64,000 nt of DNA from Deltaproteobacteria bacterium (GTDB lineage: Bacteria; Myxococcota; Kuafuiibacteriia; Kuafuiibacteriales; Kuafuiibacteriaceae): NCBI GenBank assembly GCA_016703535.1, contig JADJBV010000001.1:496001-560000 (forward strand), given 5' to 3'. The notes under the pieces are model-generated. The model worked only from the letters and a program-made list of their open reading frames with translations. It searched no databases and was not told where the DNA came from. Below, one piece after another: positions 26,618 through 35,900 of this stretch. The first letter of the stretch is position 1. Every line of letters starts with the position of its first letter. The position numbers and the translations under genes were made by a program.

Positions 26618-27293
26618 ATGCAGAAGAGCGGGCGCCACCCAGGGGGTCAGCCGATCGGGCCTGCCATCTTACTGCTGGTCGGGATCCCTGCCTGTTTCGG
26701 CGAGGAGAGCACGGTCTTTCCGCCTGGCCTGGAGCCCCTGGAGGCCAACACCGCCCCGCCCATCGAACCGATCGACGGCGATCCCTACCCAGAGGTGCTC
26801 AGCTTCGCCAAAGGCCAACGCCGGGACCACTACTTCGGCCACGCCCGGGCTTACGTAAAGGCCGACCTCGCCACCACCTGGGCCGCCCTCCGGACACCCG
26901 AGGTTTCGGTCGATCGCCGACAGGTCGATGAGTGGACCGTCGATCAGGGCACCGATCCAGCCTACGCCCATAGCTACGTGGTCCACAACGTGGTGCGCCG
27001 GGTCGTCACCCTGCGCTTCGACGTGAGCTGGCGCCACGACGTGGCCCGGGGCACGCCCGAGGCCCCAGAGGTGATCGCCGGTGCGTGGCAGAAGACCTTC
27101 GGCAGCACCTTGATCGCCGAGCTGAAGGGGCACCTTGTCGGCCGAAGAGGTGGCGCCCGGGGTCACCGAGGTCCAGCTGATCCAACACCTGGACGCCCTC
27201 CAAGGTGGGGCCGATCCCATCGAGTCTTTCCTCAACGACTACTATCAGAGCCTCAAGGCCCAGGCCCACGGCCAGCCGCTCCCCACCTACTAA
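26618..27293 (+). CDS. SRPBCC/START-like lipoprotein, interrupted by a frameshift
   Basis: ATG 26618 opens MQKSGRHPGG and a lipoprotein signal ending AILLLVGIPAC. The body (HARAYVKADLATTWAALRTP...WQKTFGSTLIAELKG) resembles START/SRPBCC ligand-binding proteins. At the G4 run 27127-27130 the coding continues only if one G is dropped: the +1 frame then reads TLSAEEVAPGVTEVQLIQHL and ends LPTY at TAA 27291-27293. The unshifted frame becomes Arg/Pro-rich and invades the next gene to 27382. The corrected length is about 224 residues. The cause may be a sequencing error or a real lesion. The ligand is unknown. Confidence 0.7.
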
Positions 27294-27321
27294 ATAGATT
27301 CCACTGGATGGAGGCTATTGA

Positions 27322-27870
27322 ATGGATCACCGTCAACCCCTACTGGAGCTGCTCGCCCGCCACCGAGAGAGCCGGCGCTTGATGGTGGCTGAACTCCCGG
27401 CGCTCCAGCGTTTGGTCGACTTCGTGAACAGCACCCCCGACTGTTTCCAGCGCAGCCACCTGGCCGGCCACGTCACCGGCTCGGCGTGGATCTTGGACCA
27501 CGCCCGGGAACGATGCCTGTTGACCCACCACAAGAAGCTCAACCTCTGGCTCCAGCCCGGGGGCCACGCCGACGGCGATCCCGACATCGTGCGGGTGGCC
27601 AGCCGGGAAGCGGCCGAAGAGTCGGGGATCAGCGACCTTACGCTGGCCTCCGGGGAGATCTTCGACGTCGACGTCCACGCCATCCCGGAGAGCAAAAAAG
27701 AGCCGGCCCACTTTCACTACGACGTGCGATTCCTCTTCGTGGCGCCGCCGGGGGCCGAGTTTGTGGTCAGCGAAGAGTCCCACCAGCTGGCCTGGGTGCC
27801 CCGGATCGAGGTGCCCCGCTTCACGCAGGACGTCTCCACGCTGCGCCTCGCCGAAAAGTGGAGCGTCTAA
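27322..27870 (+). CDS. Nudix hydrolase
   Basis: The protein has 182 residues from ATG 27322, preceded by GGAGG. The Nudix box runs from Gly81 to Ile103 and ends REAAEESGI with both catalytic-helix glutamates present; the first box Glu is replaced (Pro87). KLNLWLQPGGHADGD and HFHYDVRFLFVAP are typical of a subgroup of ~180-residue Nudix proteins of unknown substrate, which cleave nucleoside-diphosphate-linked compounds in general. It lies 28 bp after the frameshifted lipoprotein gene. Confidence 0.9.
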   Translation: MDHRQPLLELLARHRESRRLMVAELPALQRLVDFVNSTPDCFQRSHLAGHVTGSAWILDHARERCLLTHHKKLNLWLQPGGHADGDPDIVRVASREAAEESGISDLTLASGEIFDVDVHAIPESKKEPAHFHYDVRFLFVAPPGAEFVVSEESHQLAWVPRIEVPRFTQDVSTLRLAEKWSV

Positions 27871-27881
27871 GACGCCGGGCC

Positions 27882-29033
27882 TCAGCGCTCAAGGAGCGGC
27901 GCGCCGTCGACCCAAACCTCCAGGGGCGAAAGTAAGGTCCCGGGATCCACCGCCGGATCGGCCGCCAACACCAAAAACCGCGCCTGCCGCCCCGGCGAAA
28001 GTTCGCCCAGGGTGTCGAGACCAAAAACCTGGGCCGGCTCTCGGGTGAGGGCCATGAAGATCTCCGCCGACGACAGCCCCGCCTCCGAGAGGGCCCGAAC
28101 TTCGTCGGGATCCAGCCCTTCGATTCGCCGGTTCCCGAGATCGGTGCCGTAGAGCACGGTGGCCCCGGCCTGGTGGAGGCGCCGCAGGTTGTCGACCGCC
28201 GCCCGGCTCTTGCCGAAGGCGGTCAAGGTCGAGATCACCACCTTCCCACTCCAGGCGGCGACGGTGGCATCGCTCAAGGTTTCGGTCGGGGTGTGGGCCA
28301 AAACGTCGCAGCCGATTTCGGCCCCCCGGGCGGCCCCGGCTTCGCTCAAGGCGTGGGCCAGGACCTTTTTGCCGTGGTGATGGGCCCGAGTGACGATCGC
28401 GGTGAGGGTCGAGAGGTCCAGCTCCGGTTCGTCGAGGGGCACCTTGATCACGCCCGCCCCGGCCGCCACCAAACGATCCACCGCAGCGACGGCGGCCGCC
28501 GGGTCCGGGACCTCCAAGCCGTAGCCGCCTTGCCCCCAACTTTGGGTTGGATAACCCATCGGTTTGGTCAGCATCGGCCCGGAGTTGATCACCGTCAGCA
28601 GGGTCGAAGTTTCGTCCAAGGACGGGATCGGCGCCGCCAGATCCACCACCGCCCCGAAGCCGGCCTTGGCCAAGGTGCTCCGCAAGCAAGCCGACGGATC
28701 GTCGCTCCGATCCCGGCAGCCCAGGTCCTCACTCGGGGCACCTTGGGCGTAGGCCAGGTGGACGTGGGCGTCGATCATGGCCGGCGACAACCAACGTCCG
28801 GACGCGTCAAAGACCTGCTCGGGCCCTGGTTGATCCGGCCCTAGGATCTCCCGGATCCGACCGCCTTCGATCCAGAGGTCCACCTGGGCGCCACCGGGCA
28901 ACTTTGCGCCATGCACCCGGAAGATCGCGCCGATCCCCGGTTCGGGCCGGCCTTCGGGGGCGTTTTGGGCGGGGCCGGTGCAGGAGAGAACCCCGAGGAG
29001 CCCGAGGGCCAGGAAAGAAGGTGGGGTCCTCAT
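27882..29033 (-). CDS. Amidohydrolase-family lipoprotein
   Basis: The protein has 383 residues from ATG 29033, with a lipoprotein signal ending LGLLGVLSC (Cys18). The metal-dependent amidohydrolase fold shows the HxH motif in PAMIDAHVHLAY (His90, His92), a Lys in GVIKVPLDEP that could be the bridging residue, His residues in VLAHALSEAG and VLAHTPTE, and the terminal Asp in VLYGTDLGN. The C-terminal beta strand PGRQARFLVL is typical of imidazolonepropionase/dihydroorotase-like relatives. It probably acts in the periplasm; the substrate is unknown. Confidence 0.9.
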   Translation of the reverse strand: MRTPPSFLALGLLGVLSCTGPAQNAPEGRPEPGIGAIFRVHGAKLPGGAQVDLWIEGGRIREILGPDQPGPEQVFDASGRWLSPAMIDAHVHLAYAQGAPSEDLGCRDRSDDPSACLRSTLAKAGFGAVVDLAAPIPSLDETSTLLTVINSGPMLTKPMGYPTQSWGQGGYGLEVPDPAAAVAAVDRLVAAGAGVIKVPLDEPELDLSTLTAIVTRAHHHGKKVLAHALSEAGAARGAEIGCDVLAHTPTETLSDATVAAWSGKVVISTLTAFGKSRAAVDNLRRLHQAGATVLYGTDLGNRRIEGLDPDEVRALSEAGLSSAEIFMALTREPAQVFGLDTLGELSPGRQARFLVLAADPAVDPGTLLSPLEVWVDGAPLLER

Positions 29034-29168
29034 CGGTTGGGGCTGGGTGAAGGTACGCGCCCCTCGGCCCCTTGGATCCGACGGCGACTCGTTTTGCCCC
29101 CGACGGCGCCGGGCCGGAATGGGCTTGCGGGGGTGGGGCGGCGGCGTTAACACCCGGCCACCCTGCCC

Positions 29169-32033
29169 ATGAAAGCACTGGAGCTCCTCCCCCCGACCGA
29201 CACCTTCGCCCCCCGTCACCTCGGGCCCCGGGAGCCCGAGCTGCTGGAGATGTTGCAGCTTTTGGGTGCGGCCGATCTCGACGGCCTGATGAACGAGACG
29301 GTGCCCGAGGCGATCCGTTTGGGGCGCCCCTTGTCCTTGCCGGCGCCCCTCTCCGAAAGCGAGGCCTTGGCTGAGCTCCAGGGGATGGCCAAAAAAAATC
29401 GAATCTTCCGGTCCCTGTTGGGCCTGGGCTACAGCGACACCCTGACCCCGGGCGTGATCCTGCGGAACATCTTCGAGAACCCGGGCTGGTATACTCAATA
29501 TACGCCGTACCAGGCCGAGATCGCCCAGGGCCGCATGGAGGCCTTGGTCAACTTCCAGACCATGATCTGCGATCTCACGGGCATGGAGATCAGCAACGCC
29601 TCCTTGTTGGACGAAGCGACCGCGGCGGCCGAAGCCATGACCATGGCCCACGCCTTGGCCAGCAAAAAGCCGGCCCGCTTTTGGGTCGCCAGCGACTGTC
29701 ACCCTCAGACCATCGCCCTGCTGCAGACCCGGGCCAAGCCCCTCGGCCTCGAGGTCGAGGTCGGCGACGTTCAGAAGTTCGATCCCAAAACTGCGCCGAT
29801 CTTCGGCCTCTTGGTCCAGTACCCGGCCACCGACGGCGTCGTGCGAGACTACACGGCCTTGTTCGCCGCCGCCAAAGAGGCCGGCGTCATGTGCGTCGCC
29901 TCGGCCGATCTGTTGGCCCTCACCCTGTTGCGCCCGCCGGGAGAGATGGGCGCCGACGTGGTCATCGGCTCGGCCCAACGTTTTGGCGTGCCCCTCGGGG
30001 CGGGAGGGCCCCACGCGGCCTTCATGGCCACCAAAGACGAACACAAGCGGCACATGCCGGGCCGGATCATCGGCGTCAGCCGGGACGTGCGCGGCAAACC
30101 TGGTTATCGGCTGTCGCTCCAGACGCGGGAGCAGCACATCCGCCGGGACAAGGCGACCTCCAACATCTGCACGGCCCAGGTGTTGTTGGCGGTGATGGCC
30201 GGGATGTACGCGGTCTATCACGGCCCCAAGGGGTTGCTGCGGATCGCCCAGCGGGTCCACGCCTTGACCGCAACCTTGGCGGCCGGCCTGACCGAACTCG
30301 GCTTCGATCTGGGCCACTCGCCTTTCTTCGACACCCTCCGGGTGCGCACCAAAGACGCTGATCGCATCTTGGCGGCGGCGGCCGCGGCGCAACTCAACTT
30401 GCGCCGCTACGACGACGGCGTGGGCGTGGCCTTGGACGAGACCTGCGGCCCCGAGGTGGTGGAGCAGCTGCTCCAGGTCTTCGGCGGCAAGCCGGGCCGG
30501 AGCGCCAGCGCCATCGCCGCTGGGGTCGAGGTCGCGTTCCCGGCCCCCCTGGCCCGGACCAGCGAATACCTCACCCACGAGGTCTTCAACCGCTACCACG
30601 CCGAACACGAGATGTTGCGTTACCTGCATCGGCTGGAGATCAAGGACCTGGCCCTCAACACCTCGATGATCCCGCTCGGCTCCTGCACCATGAAGCTGAA
30701 CGCGACCTCCGAGATGATCCCGGTGACCTGGCCCGAGTTGTCTCGCATGCACCCCTTCGCGCCGGCCGATCAGCAGCAAGGTTATCAGGAGCTTTATCGC
30801 AACCTGGAGACGTGGCTGGCCGAGATCACCGGCTTCGCCGCCACTTCGTTGCAGCCCAACGCTGGATCCCAAGGGGAGTACACCGGCCTTTTGGTCATTC
30901 GGGCCCACCACGAGGCCCGGGGCCAAGGGCACCGGAACGTCTGCCTGATCCCGACCTCGGCCCACGGCACCAACCCGGCCAGCGCGGTGATGGCGGGCTT
31001 TAAGGTCGTGGCGGTGGCCTGCGACGAACAAGGCAACGTCGAGCTGTCGGATCTCGAGGCCAAGGCCAAACAACACGCGGCCAACCTGGCGGCGATGATG
31101 GTCACCTATCCGTCGACCCACGGCGTCTTCGAGGCCGGCATCAAGCGTGCTTGCCAGATCATCCACGACCACGGCGGCCAGGTGTACCTGGACGGCGCCA
31201 ACATGAACGCCCAGGTTGGCCTCTGCCGGCCCGGTGACATCGGCGCCGATGTCTGCCACCTGAACCTGCACAAGACCTTCTGCATCCCCCACGGCGGCGG
31301 GGGCCCGGGCATGGGTCCGATCTGTGTGGCGGCCCACTTGGCGCCGTTCCTCCCCGGTCACCCGTTGGTGCACAAGGCCAGCGATCGGGCGATCGGCCCG
31401 GTTTCGGCCGCGCCCTACGGCAGCCCCTCCATCTTGCCGATCAGCTGGATGTACATCCGGATGATGGGCGGCCTGGGCCTGAAGCGCGCAACCCAGGTTG
31501 CGATCTTGTCGGCCAACTACATGTGTAAGCGGCTGGAGGCCCACTACCCGGTGCTGTATCGGGGTGAAAACGGCCGGGTCGCGCACGAGTTCATCTTGGA
31601 TCTACGGCCGTTCAAGAAGAGCGCCGGCATCGAGCCCGACGATGTGGTCAAGCGGCTGATGGACTTTGGCTTTCACGCGCCGACCATGTCCTTCCCGGTG
31701 GCGGGCACCTTGATGATCGAACCGACCGAGTCCGAGTCGAAGGCCGAGCTCGATCGCTTCTGCGACGCGATGATCGCCATCCGAGAAGAGATCCGGGCCA
31801 TCGAAAACAAACAGATGGATCCCGAAAACAACCCGCTCAAACACGCGCCCCACACCGCCGAGGTGGTGGGCGCCACCGAGTGGGGCCGCCCGTACAGCCG
31901 TGAACAGGCCGCTTACCCGCGTCCTTGGGTGCGGGCCCAAAAATACTGGCCCCCGGTGGGCCGCATCGACAACGCCTGGGGTGACCGGAACCTGATGTGT
32001 TCCTGCCCCCCGATGGAGAGTTACGAGTCATGA
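29169..32033 (+). CDS. gcvP: Glycine dehydrogenase (decarboxylating), P protein of the glycine cleavage system
   Basis: The 954-residue single-chain P protein has the usual length of the fused alpha/beta form. The N-terminal half carries FAPRHLGPREPE and YTQYTPYQAEIAQGRMEALV. The C-terminal half has LGSCTMKLNATSEM, TSAHGTNPASA, and the PLP-lysine loop in HLNLHKTFCIPHGGGGPGMG. It decarboxylates glycine and passes the aminomethyl group to lipoyl-H protein in the cytoplasm. The gcvT, gcvH and lpd genes are absent from the window. Its TGA overlaps the ATG of the glutaredoxin fusion (ATGA). Confidence 0.97.
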   Translation: MKALELLPPTDTFAPRHLGPREPELLEMLQLLGAADLDGLMNETVPEAIRLGRPLSLPAPLSESEALAELQGMAKKNRIFRSLLGLGYSDTLTPGVILRNIFENPGWYTQYTPYQAEIAQGRMEALVNFQTMICDLTGMEISNASLLDEATAAAEAMTMAHALASKKPARFWVASDCHPQTIALLQTRAKPLGLEVEVGDVQKFDPKTAPIFGLLVQYPATDGVVRDYTALFAAAKEAGVMCVASADLLALTLLRPPGEMGADVVIGSAQRFGVPLGAGGPHAAFMATKDEHKRHMPGRIIGVSRDVRGKPGYRLSLQTREQHIRRDKATSNICTAQVLLAVMAGMYAVYHGPKGLLRIAQRVHALTATLAAGLTELGFDLGHSPFFDTLRVRTKDADRILAAAAAAQLNLRRYDDGVGVALDETCGPEVVEQLLQVFGGKPGRSASAIAAGVEVAFPAPLARTSEYLTHEVFNRYHAEHEMLRYLHRLEIKDLALNTSMIPLGSCTMKLNATSEMIPVTWPELSRMHPFAPADQQQGYQELYRNLETWLAEITGFAATSLQPNAGSQGEYTGLLVIRAHHEARGQGHRNVCLIPTSAHGTNPASAVMAGFKVVAVACDEQGNVELSDLEAKAKQHAANLAAMMVTYPSTHGVFEAGIKRACQIIHDHGGQVYLDGANMNAQVGLCRPGDIGADVCHLNLHKTFCIPHGGGGPGMGPICVAAHLAPFLPGHPLVHKASDRAIGPVSAAPYGSPSILPISWMYIRMMGGLGLKRATQVAILSANYMCKRLEAHYPVLYRGENGRVAHEFILDLRPFKKSAGIEPDDVVKRLMDFGFHAPTMSFPVAGTLMIEPTESESKAELDRFCDAMIAIREEIRAIENKQMDPENNPLKHAPHTAEVVGATEWGRPYSREQAAYPRPWVRAQKYWPPVGRIDNAWGDRNLMCSCPPMESYES

Positions 32034-32953
32034 CCTTGAGCGAAGCGACCCGGCAACAGATCAGCGAGACCCTCCAGAAGAACGAGGTGGTGCTCTACAT
32101 GAAGGGCAAGCGCCGCATGCCCCAGTGTGGATTTTCGGCGAAGGTGGTCCAGATCCTGGATCAGCTGGTGCCCGAATACACCACCGTGAATGTGCTGGAT
32201 TCGGCGGAGATCCGGGAAGGCATCAAGGCCTACTCGGATTGGCCGACCATCCCCCAGCTCTACATCAAGGGGAAGTTCGTCGGCGGCGCCGACATCGTCA
32301 CCGAACTCTTCAACAACGGAGAACTCCACGGCCTGCTCGGCCAGGCGGTGCCCACCGTGTCGGCCCCCAAGCTGAGCGCCACCCCTTCGGCGCGGGCGGC
32401 TTTGCAAGAGGCCTTGCAAGACGCGCCGGGCCTCGCGGTGCGTTTGGTGGTCGACGCCCAGTTCCGGCCGGCTTTGGATCTGGACCAACAAAAGGACGGC
32501 GACTTTGTGGTCGACGTCGAGGGCATGCGCTTTTTGATCGATCGGGGCTCAGCGTTGCGGGCCGATGGGGTGTCGATAGACTTCGTCGGCGGCGCTCAAG
32601 CTGGGTTCCGCATCGAAAATCCCAACGAACCTCCCCGGGTGAAGCAACTCAGCCCCAGCGAACTCAAGGTTCGTTTGGACGCCAAGGAGCCTCTTTGGTT
32701 GATCGACGTGCGGACGCCGGACGAACATCAGACCGCCCGGATCGCCGGGGCCAAGTTGTTGGATGACGGGCTCAAGGATCAGATCCTGGGCTTGACCAAA
32801 GACACGACCTTGGTCTTTCAGTGCCATCACGGGCAACGCAGCCAAGCCGCGGCTCAGTTTTTCCTCCAGCAAGGCTTCCGCAAGATCTACAACTTGGCGG
32901 GTGGCATCGACGCCTGGTCGACCCAGGTCGATCCCGCGGTCCCTCGTTATTGA
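32030..32953 (+). CDS. Monothiol glutaredoxin / IscA-like / rhodanese fusion
   Basis: The protein has 307 residues from ATG 32030. Residues 1-~105 are a Grx4-type monothiol glutaredoxin (MPQCGFSAKV, CGFS at 33-36; WPTIPQLYIKGKFVGGADIV). Residues ~120-205 resemble the A-type Fe-S carrier fold (LRLVVD-like strand, FRPALDL, GAQAGFRIENPNEPP) but lack the Cys residues that bind iron in IscA. The C-terminal rhodanese domain has WLIDVRTPDEHQ and the active Cys265 in VFQCHHGQRSQAAAQ. The combination suggests cluster or sulfur handling in the cytoplasm (inference). It contains palindrome copy 5 and overlaps the convergent A2M gene by 7 nt. Confidence 0.9.
   Translation: MTLSEATRQQISETLQKNEVVLYMKGKRRMPQCGFSAKVVQILDQLVPEYTTVNVLDSAEIREGIKAYSDWPTIPQLYIKGKFVGGADIVTELFNNGELHGLLGQAVPTVSAPKLSATPSARAALQEALQDAPGLAVRLVVDAQFRPALDLDQQKDGDFVVDVEGMRFLIDRGSALRADGVSIDFVGGAQAGFRIENPNEPPRVKQLSPSELKVRLDAKEPLWLIDVRTPDEHQTARIAGAKLLDDGLKDQILGLTKDTTLVFQCHHGQRSQAAAQFFLQQGFRKIYNLAGGIDAWSTQVDPAVPRY
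32404..32417. repeat. GCAAG-N4-CTTGC palindrome, copy 5
   Basis: GCAAGAGGCCTTGC with TT/AA flanks, in the glutaredoxin-fusion gene; reads CAA GAG GCC TTG (QEAL). Confidence 0.9.
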
Positions 32954-35900
32954 GTGATCTGGAGGCGTTGGCTGGCGCTCCAGGCGCGACCTCCCTTGAC
33001 CTTGAGTTCGGCCGGCGGCGCGGCGTAGTGGCCGGGCCAACGGGCCTGGGCTTGGTACTCCAGGTGGTGGACCCCGGCCGGGAGCTCTTCGGCGTACCAC
33101 CGGAAGTGATCTTCCCCTTGGACGAGGTGCCCGGGCGGCCCAAAAACCTGCGGTCGCCGCGGCGCCAACCCCGCCGGCCAAGGTTCGTGCAAGACAACTT
33201 GCGAAAGTGCCCGGGGCACCACCAGCTCGATCTGCACCGTGACCCAAACGCCCTCTGGGAAGGAGGTGGAGTCGGGTCCGGCCCCCAGGTGGTAGCTGCG
33301 GGTGACACTCGGGCCCTCCGAATGGGCCGGGATTTCGCCCTGGGTTTCAAAGAGCAGGAGTTCGGCCTGGCCTTGGCCTTCGGCCCGCACGGTGATCGGT
33401 CGATCACTGGGGAAGCTGGAGGGCACCTCGAAGGGATCGATCAGCCGCACCGCAGCGTGGTGCTCCGCGTCGACCTCCACCGACAGATCCAGCTCCATCG
33501 TCGAGACCTGACGCGATTGCATCAAGGTCGGGGCGGCCAAACGTCGGGTGGCCTGATCCGGCGGAGCGTTTTGCAGGCGGGCGGTCAGCTGGGCCAAACG
33601 TGGGTCGTTGGGTTGGGTCGACATCAGGGCCTCCCGCCACAAGGCCTCGGCCCGCGGCTGGGAGGGGCCCGCCAACAGCTGGTCCAGGAGTTGGCTGAGG
33701 CGCAACTCGGCCTTGGGTGATTGGGTGCCCTGGACCAAGGTCCACAGCCGCGCCGCACCTTCGGGCGAAAGGCCTTCTTTTTTCGCCAAACGCCGGGTTC
33801 GGGCGGGATCCGCTTCGCCCACCCGGGCCAGAAGTGCCACCGCCCAAGCCTGCAGGTCCGGGGTCCCTTCCAGGCCCTCGAGCCACGAACGTTGTCGAAG
33901 GAGCGGCGTCTCCGGCAATGACAGGCCGGCGCTGCGGGCCGACAACAAGGCGTCCAAGGCGGCCAGCCGTTCGGGGTTCGACAGGCGCCGCTCGAGGGAC
34001 GCCAAAAGTTGCGTGGCCAGGTGGGAGAGCACCGGATCACGGGCCTCCCGGGCCTGTCGCAAGGAACGCCAGGCCAACTCGAACTGGAGCTGGTCGGCCA
34101 GTTCCTGGGTGTTGGCCAGCGGTGACCAGGGCCGGATCAACTCCCCCAGCCCGATCAGCCCCGGGGGCAACACATACAACACCTGGCGAGCCTCGGGGCT
34201 GGGCCCGGGCAGGTCCTGTTTGGCACCGGGGAACAAGGGCCAGCGGGCGCTCCGAACGCCGGGGCCCACCGTCTCTCGCCAAGGGAGGGAAAAACGTGAA
34301 GTCGACTTTTCCGGCGGCAGCGACCACTCGAGTTGTTGGGGCGCCCGCCCCGGGGCCCACACCAGCTGAGACCGCACGTCTTCGATAGCCCAAACGCCAC
34401 CTGGGCTCTCGATCCGCAGCGGCAACACCCCGCGGGGTACCTCGACCCGTAGCACCGGTCGGTCACCGAAGCGCAAGAAGGGTGGGGCGATCCAATGCAA
34501 GTTGTCTTGCACTCGGGGCGGCTCCACCACCTCGGTGAAGCCGAAGCGATCGACCCCGTCGTTGGCCCACACCCAAAGGTGGTCCCGGGCGGGGGAGGTC
34601 CGGGGGATCTCGACTTCGCCGCTGGGGCCCACCTCGCCGCGCCCCAGGTGCAACACCTCCCGGGTCGTGGATTCGGGGAGCGCCAGATCCAACGGCGCCG
34701 AACGGGTGGGGAGGCCCTCGGCGATCACCGGGGGATCAGGTGGCGGGGCCCCGCGGCCTTCGTACAGCTCGGCGCGGCCGTAGAGATCCAGGACCTCGCT
34801 GTGGCGCACTTCGCTGAAGAAGTTCAAGGGATCGGGGGCCCGGGGCCCTTTGCCTCGCAGCTCGAGCCACCACAACTCGGCCCCCAAAAGTGGTCGCCTC
34901 TCGAAGTGTGGGGAGGCGCTCCAGCCTTCGGGGATGGGGTTGAGCTCCAGGGACAGGGCGGGGCGTCGAGGGCGGACTGGGATCCAGACGGTCCCCACTG
35001 CCCAATTCGGCGTTTGCAAGTTGTCTTGCGGTTGGGTGGAGAGCAGCTCCACGTTCAGCTGGACCCCGGGCACCAACTCGGGGCCCAGCTGCAGGCGGAG
35101 GGTTTGGGCCGGCGCCTCCAAACGGAACTGCCGGGTGGTCAAGAGGCCGTGGCGCCGGACGGTCAACAAGGCCTCGGCCGGAAAAAACGGGGACAACAAC
35201 AAGACCTCGGCGGTGTCGCCGGGGGCGTAACGTCGTCGCTCCAAGATCAACTCCGCCCGTCGTGGATCTCGGGCCAAGGGGGTGGTTGAGCTGGCCACCA
35301 CCCAGCCGGCCGCACTTTCGTTTCGACGCCCTTCGGGGTCGAGCAGCGCCGCCTGGAGGCGATAACGACCGCCGGGCAGCGGACCGAGCTCGAGCCCGAG
35401 GGGCCCGCTCTGGGATTCGACCTTCAAACCTTGGGGCCAGGGGCGTTCGCCGTCAGGTGTGACCCGATTTAAGGTGATCTCGACCGGGACCTCCGGGACC
35501 ACTTGGCCCTCGAGATCGACCACCAAAAGTTCGACCTGGGGCGGCGACCCGGGGGTCACGAAGGCCCGGTTGACCCGCAGGCCCGGATAATATCGGGCCG
35601 GATGCACCAACACCGCCCCTTGGCCCCGGGCCCGCTGGGGGCCCTTCACCGAAAGGTCCAGCCAGATCGGTCGCGGCGGATCCAAAGCGGTCAGGTGCAG
35701 CGCCAGCTCGGCTTCTCCCCGGGGATCGGTGCGACCAGTCACCGGTGTTCGGGGGGACGTGGCCCGGTTCCTGGATCCGTCGTCGGCCGGCCTCTCGCGG
35801 CCGAAGGTGTAGCCCTCCAAACGGGCCGGTCGAAAACGCCCGTCTTGGATGGTGGTCGACACGACCAGCTCCGCGTCGGGGAGCGGCAAGCCGTCCGCTC

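Noticed and set aside
29034..29168. Glycine riboswitch upstream of gcvP
   Set aside because: The 135-bp leader lacks the conserved GGAGAG and tandem-aptamer sequences.
30392..30410. Further palindrome copies with one mismatch (e.g. GCAACTCAACTTGC in gcvP, and one near 453)
   Set aside because: They differ from the strict pattern by one base and occur about as expected for near-matches, so they were left out of the count of 17.
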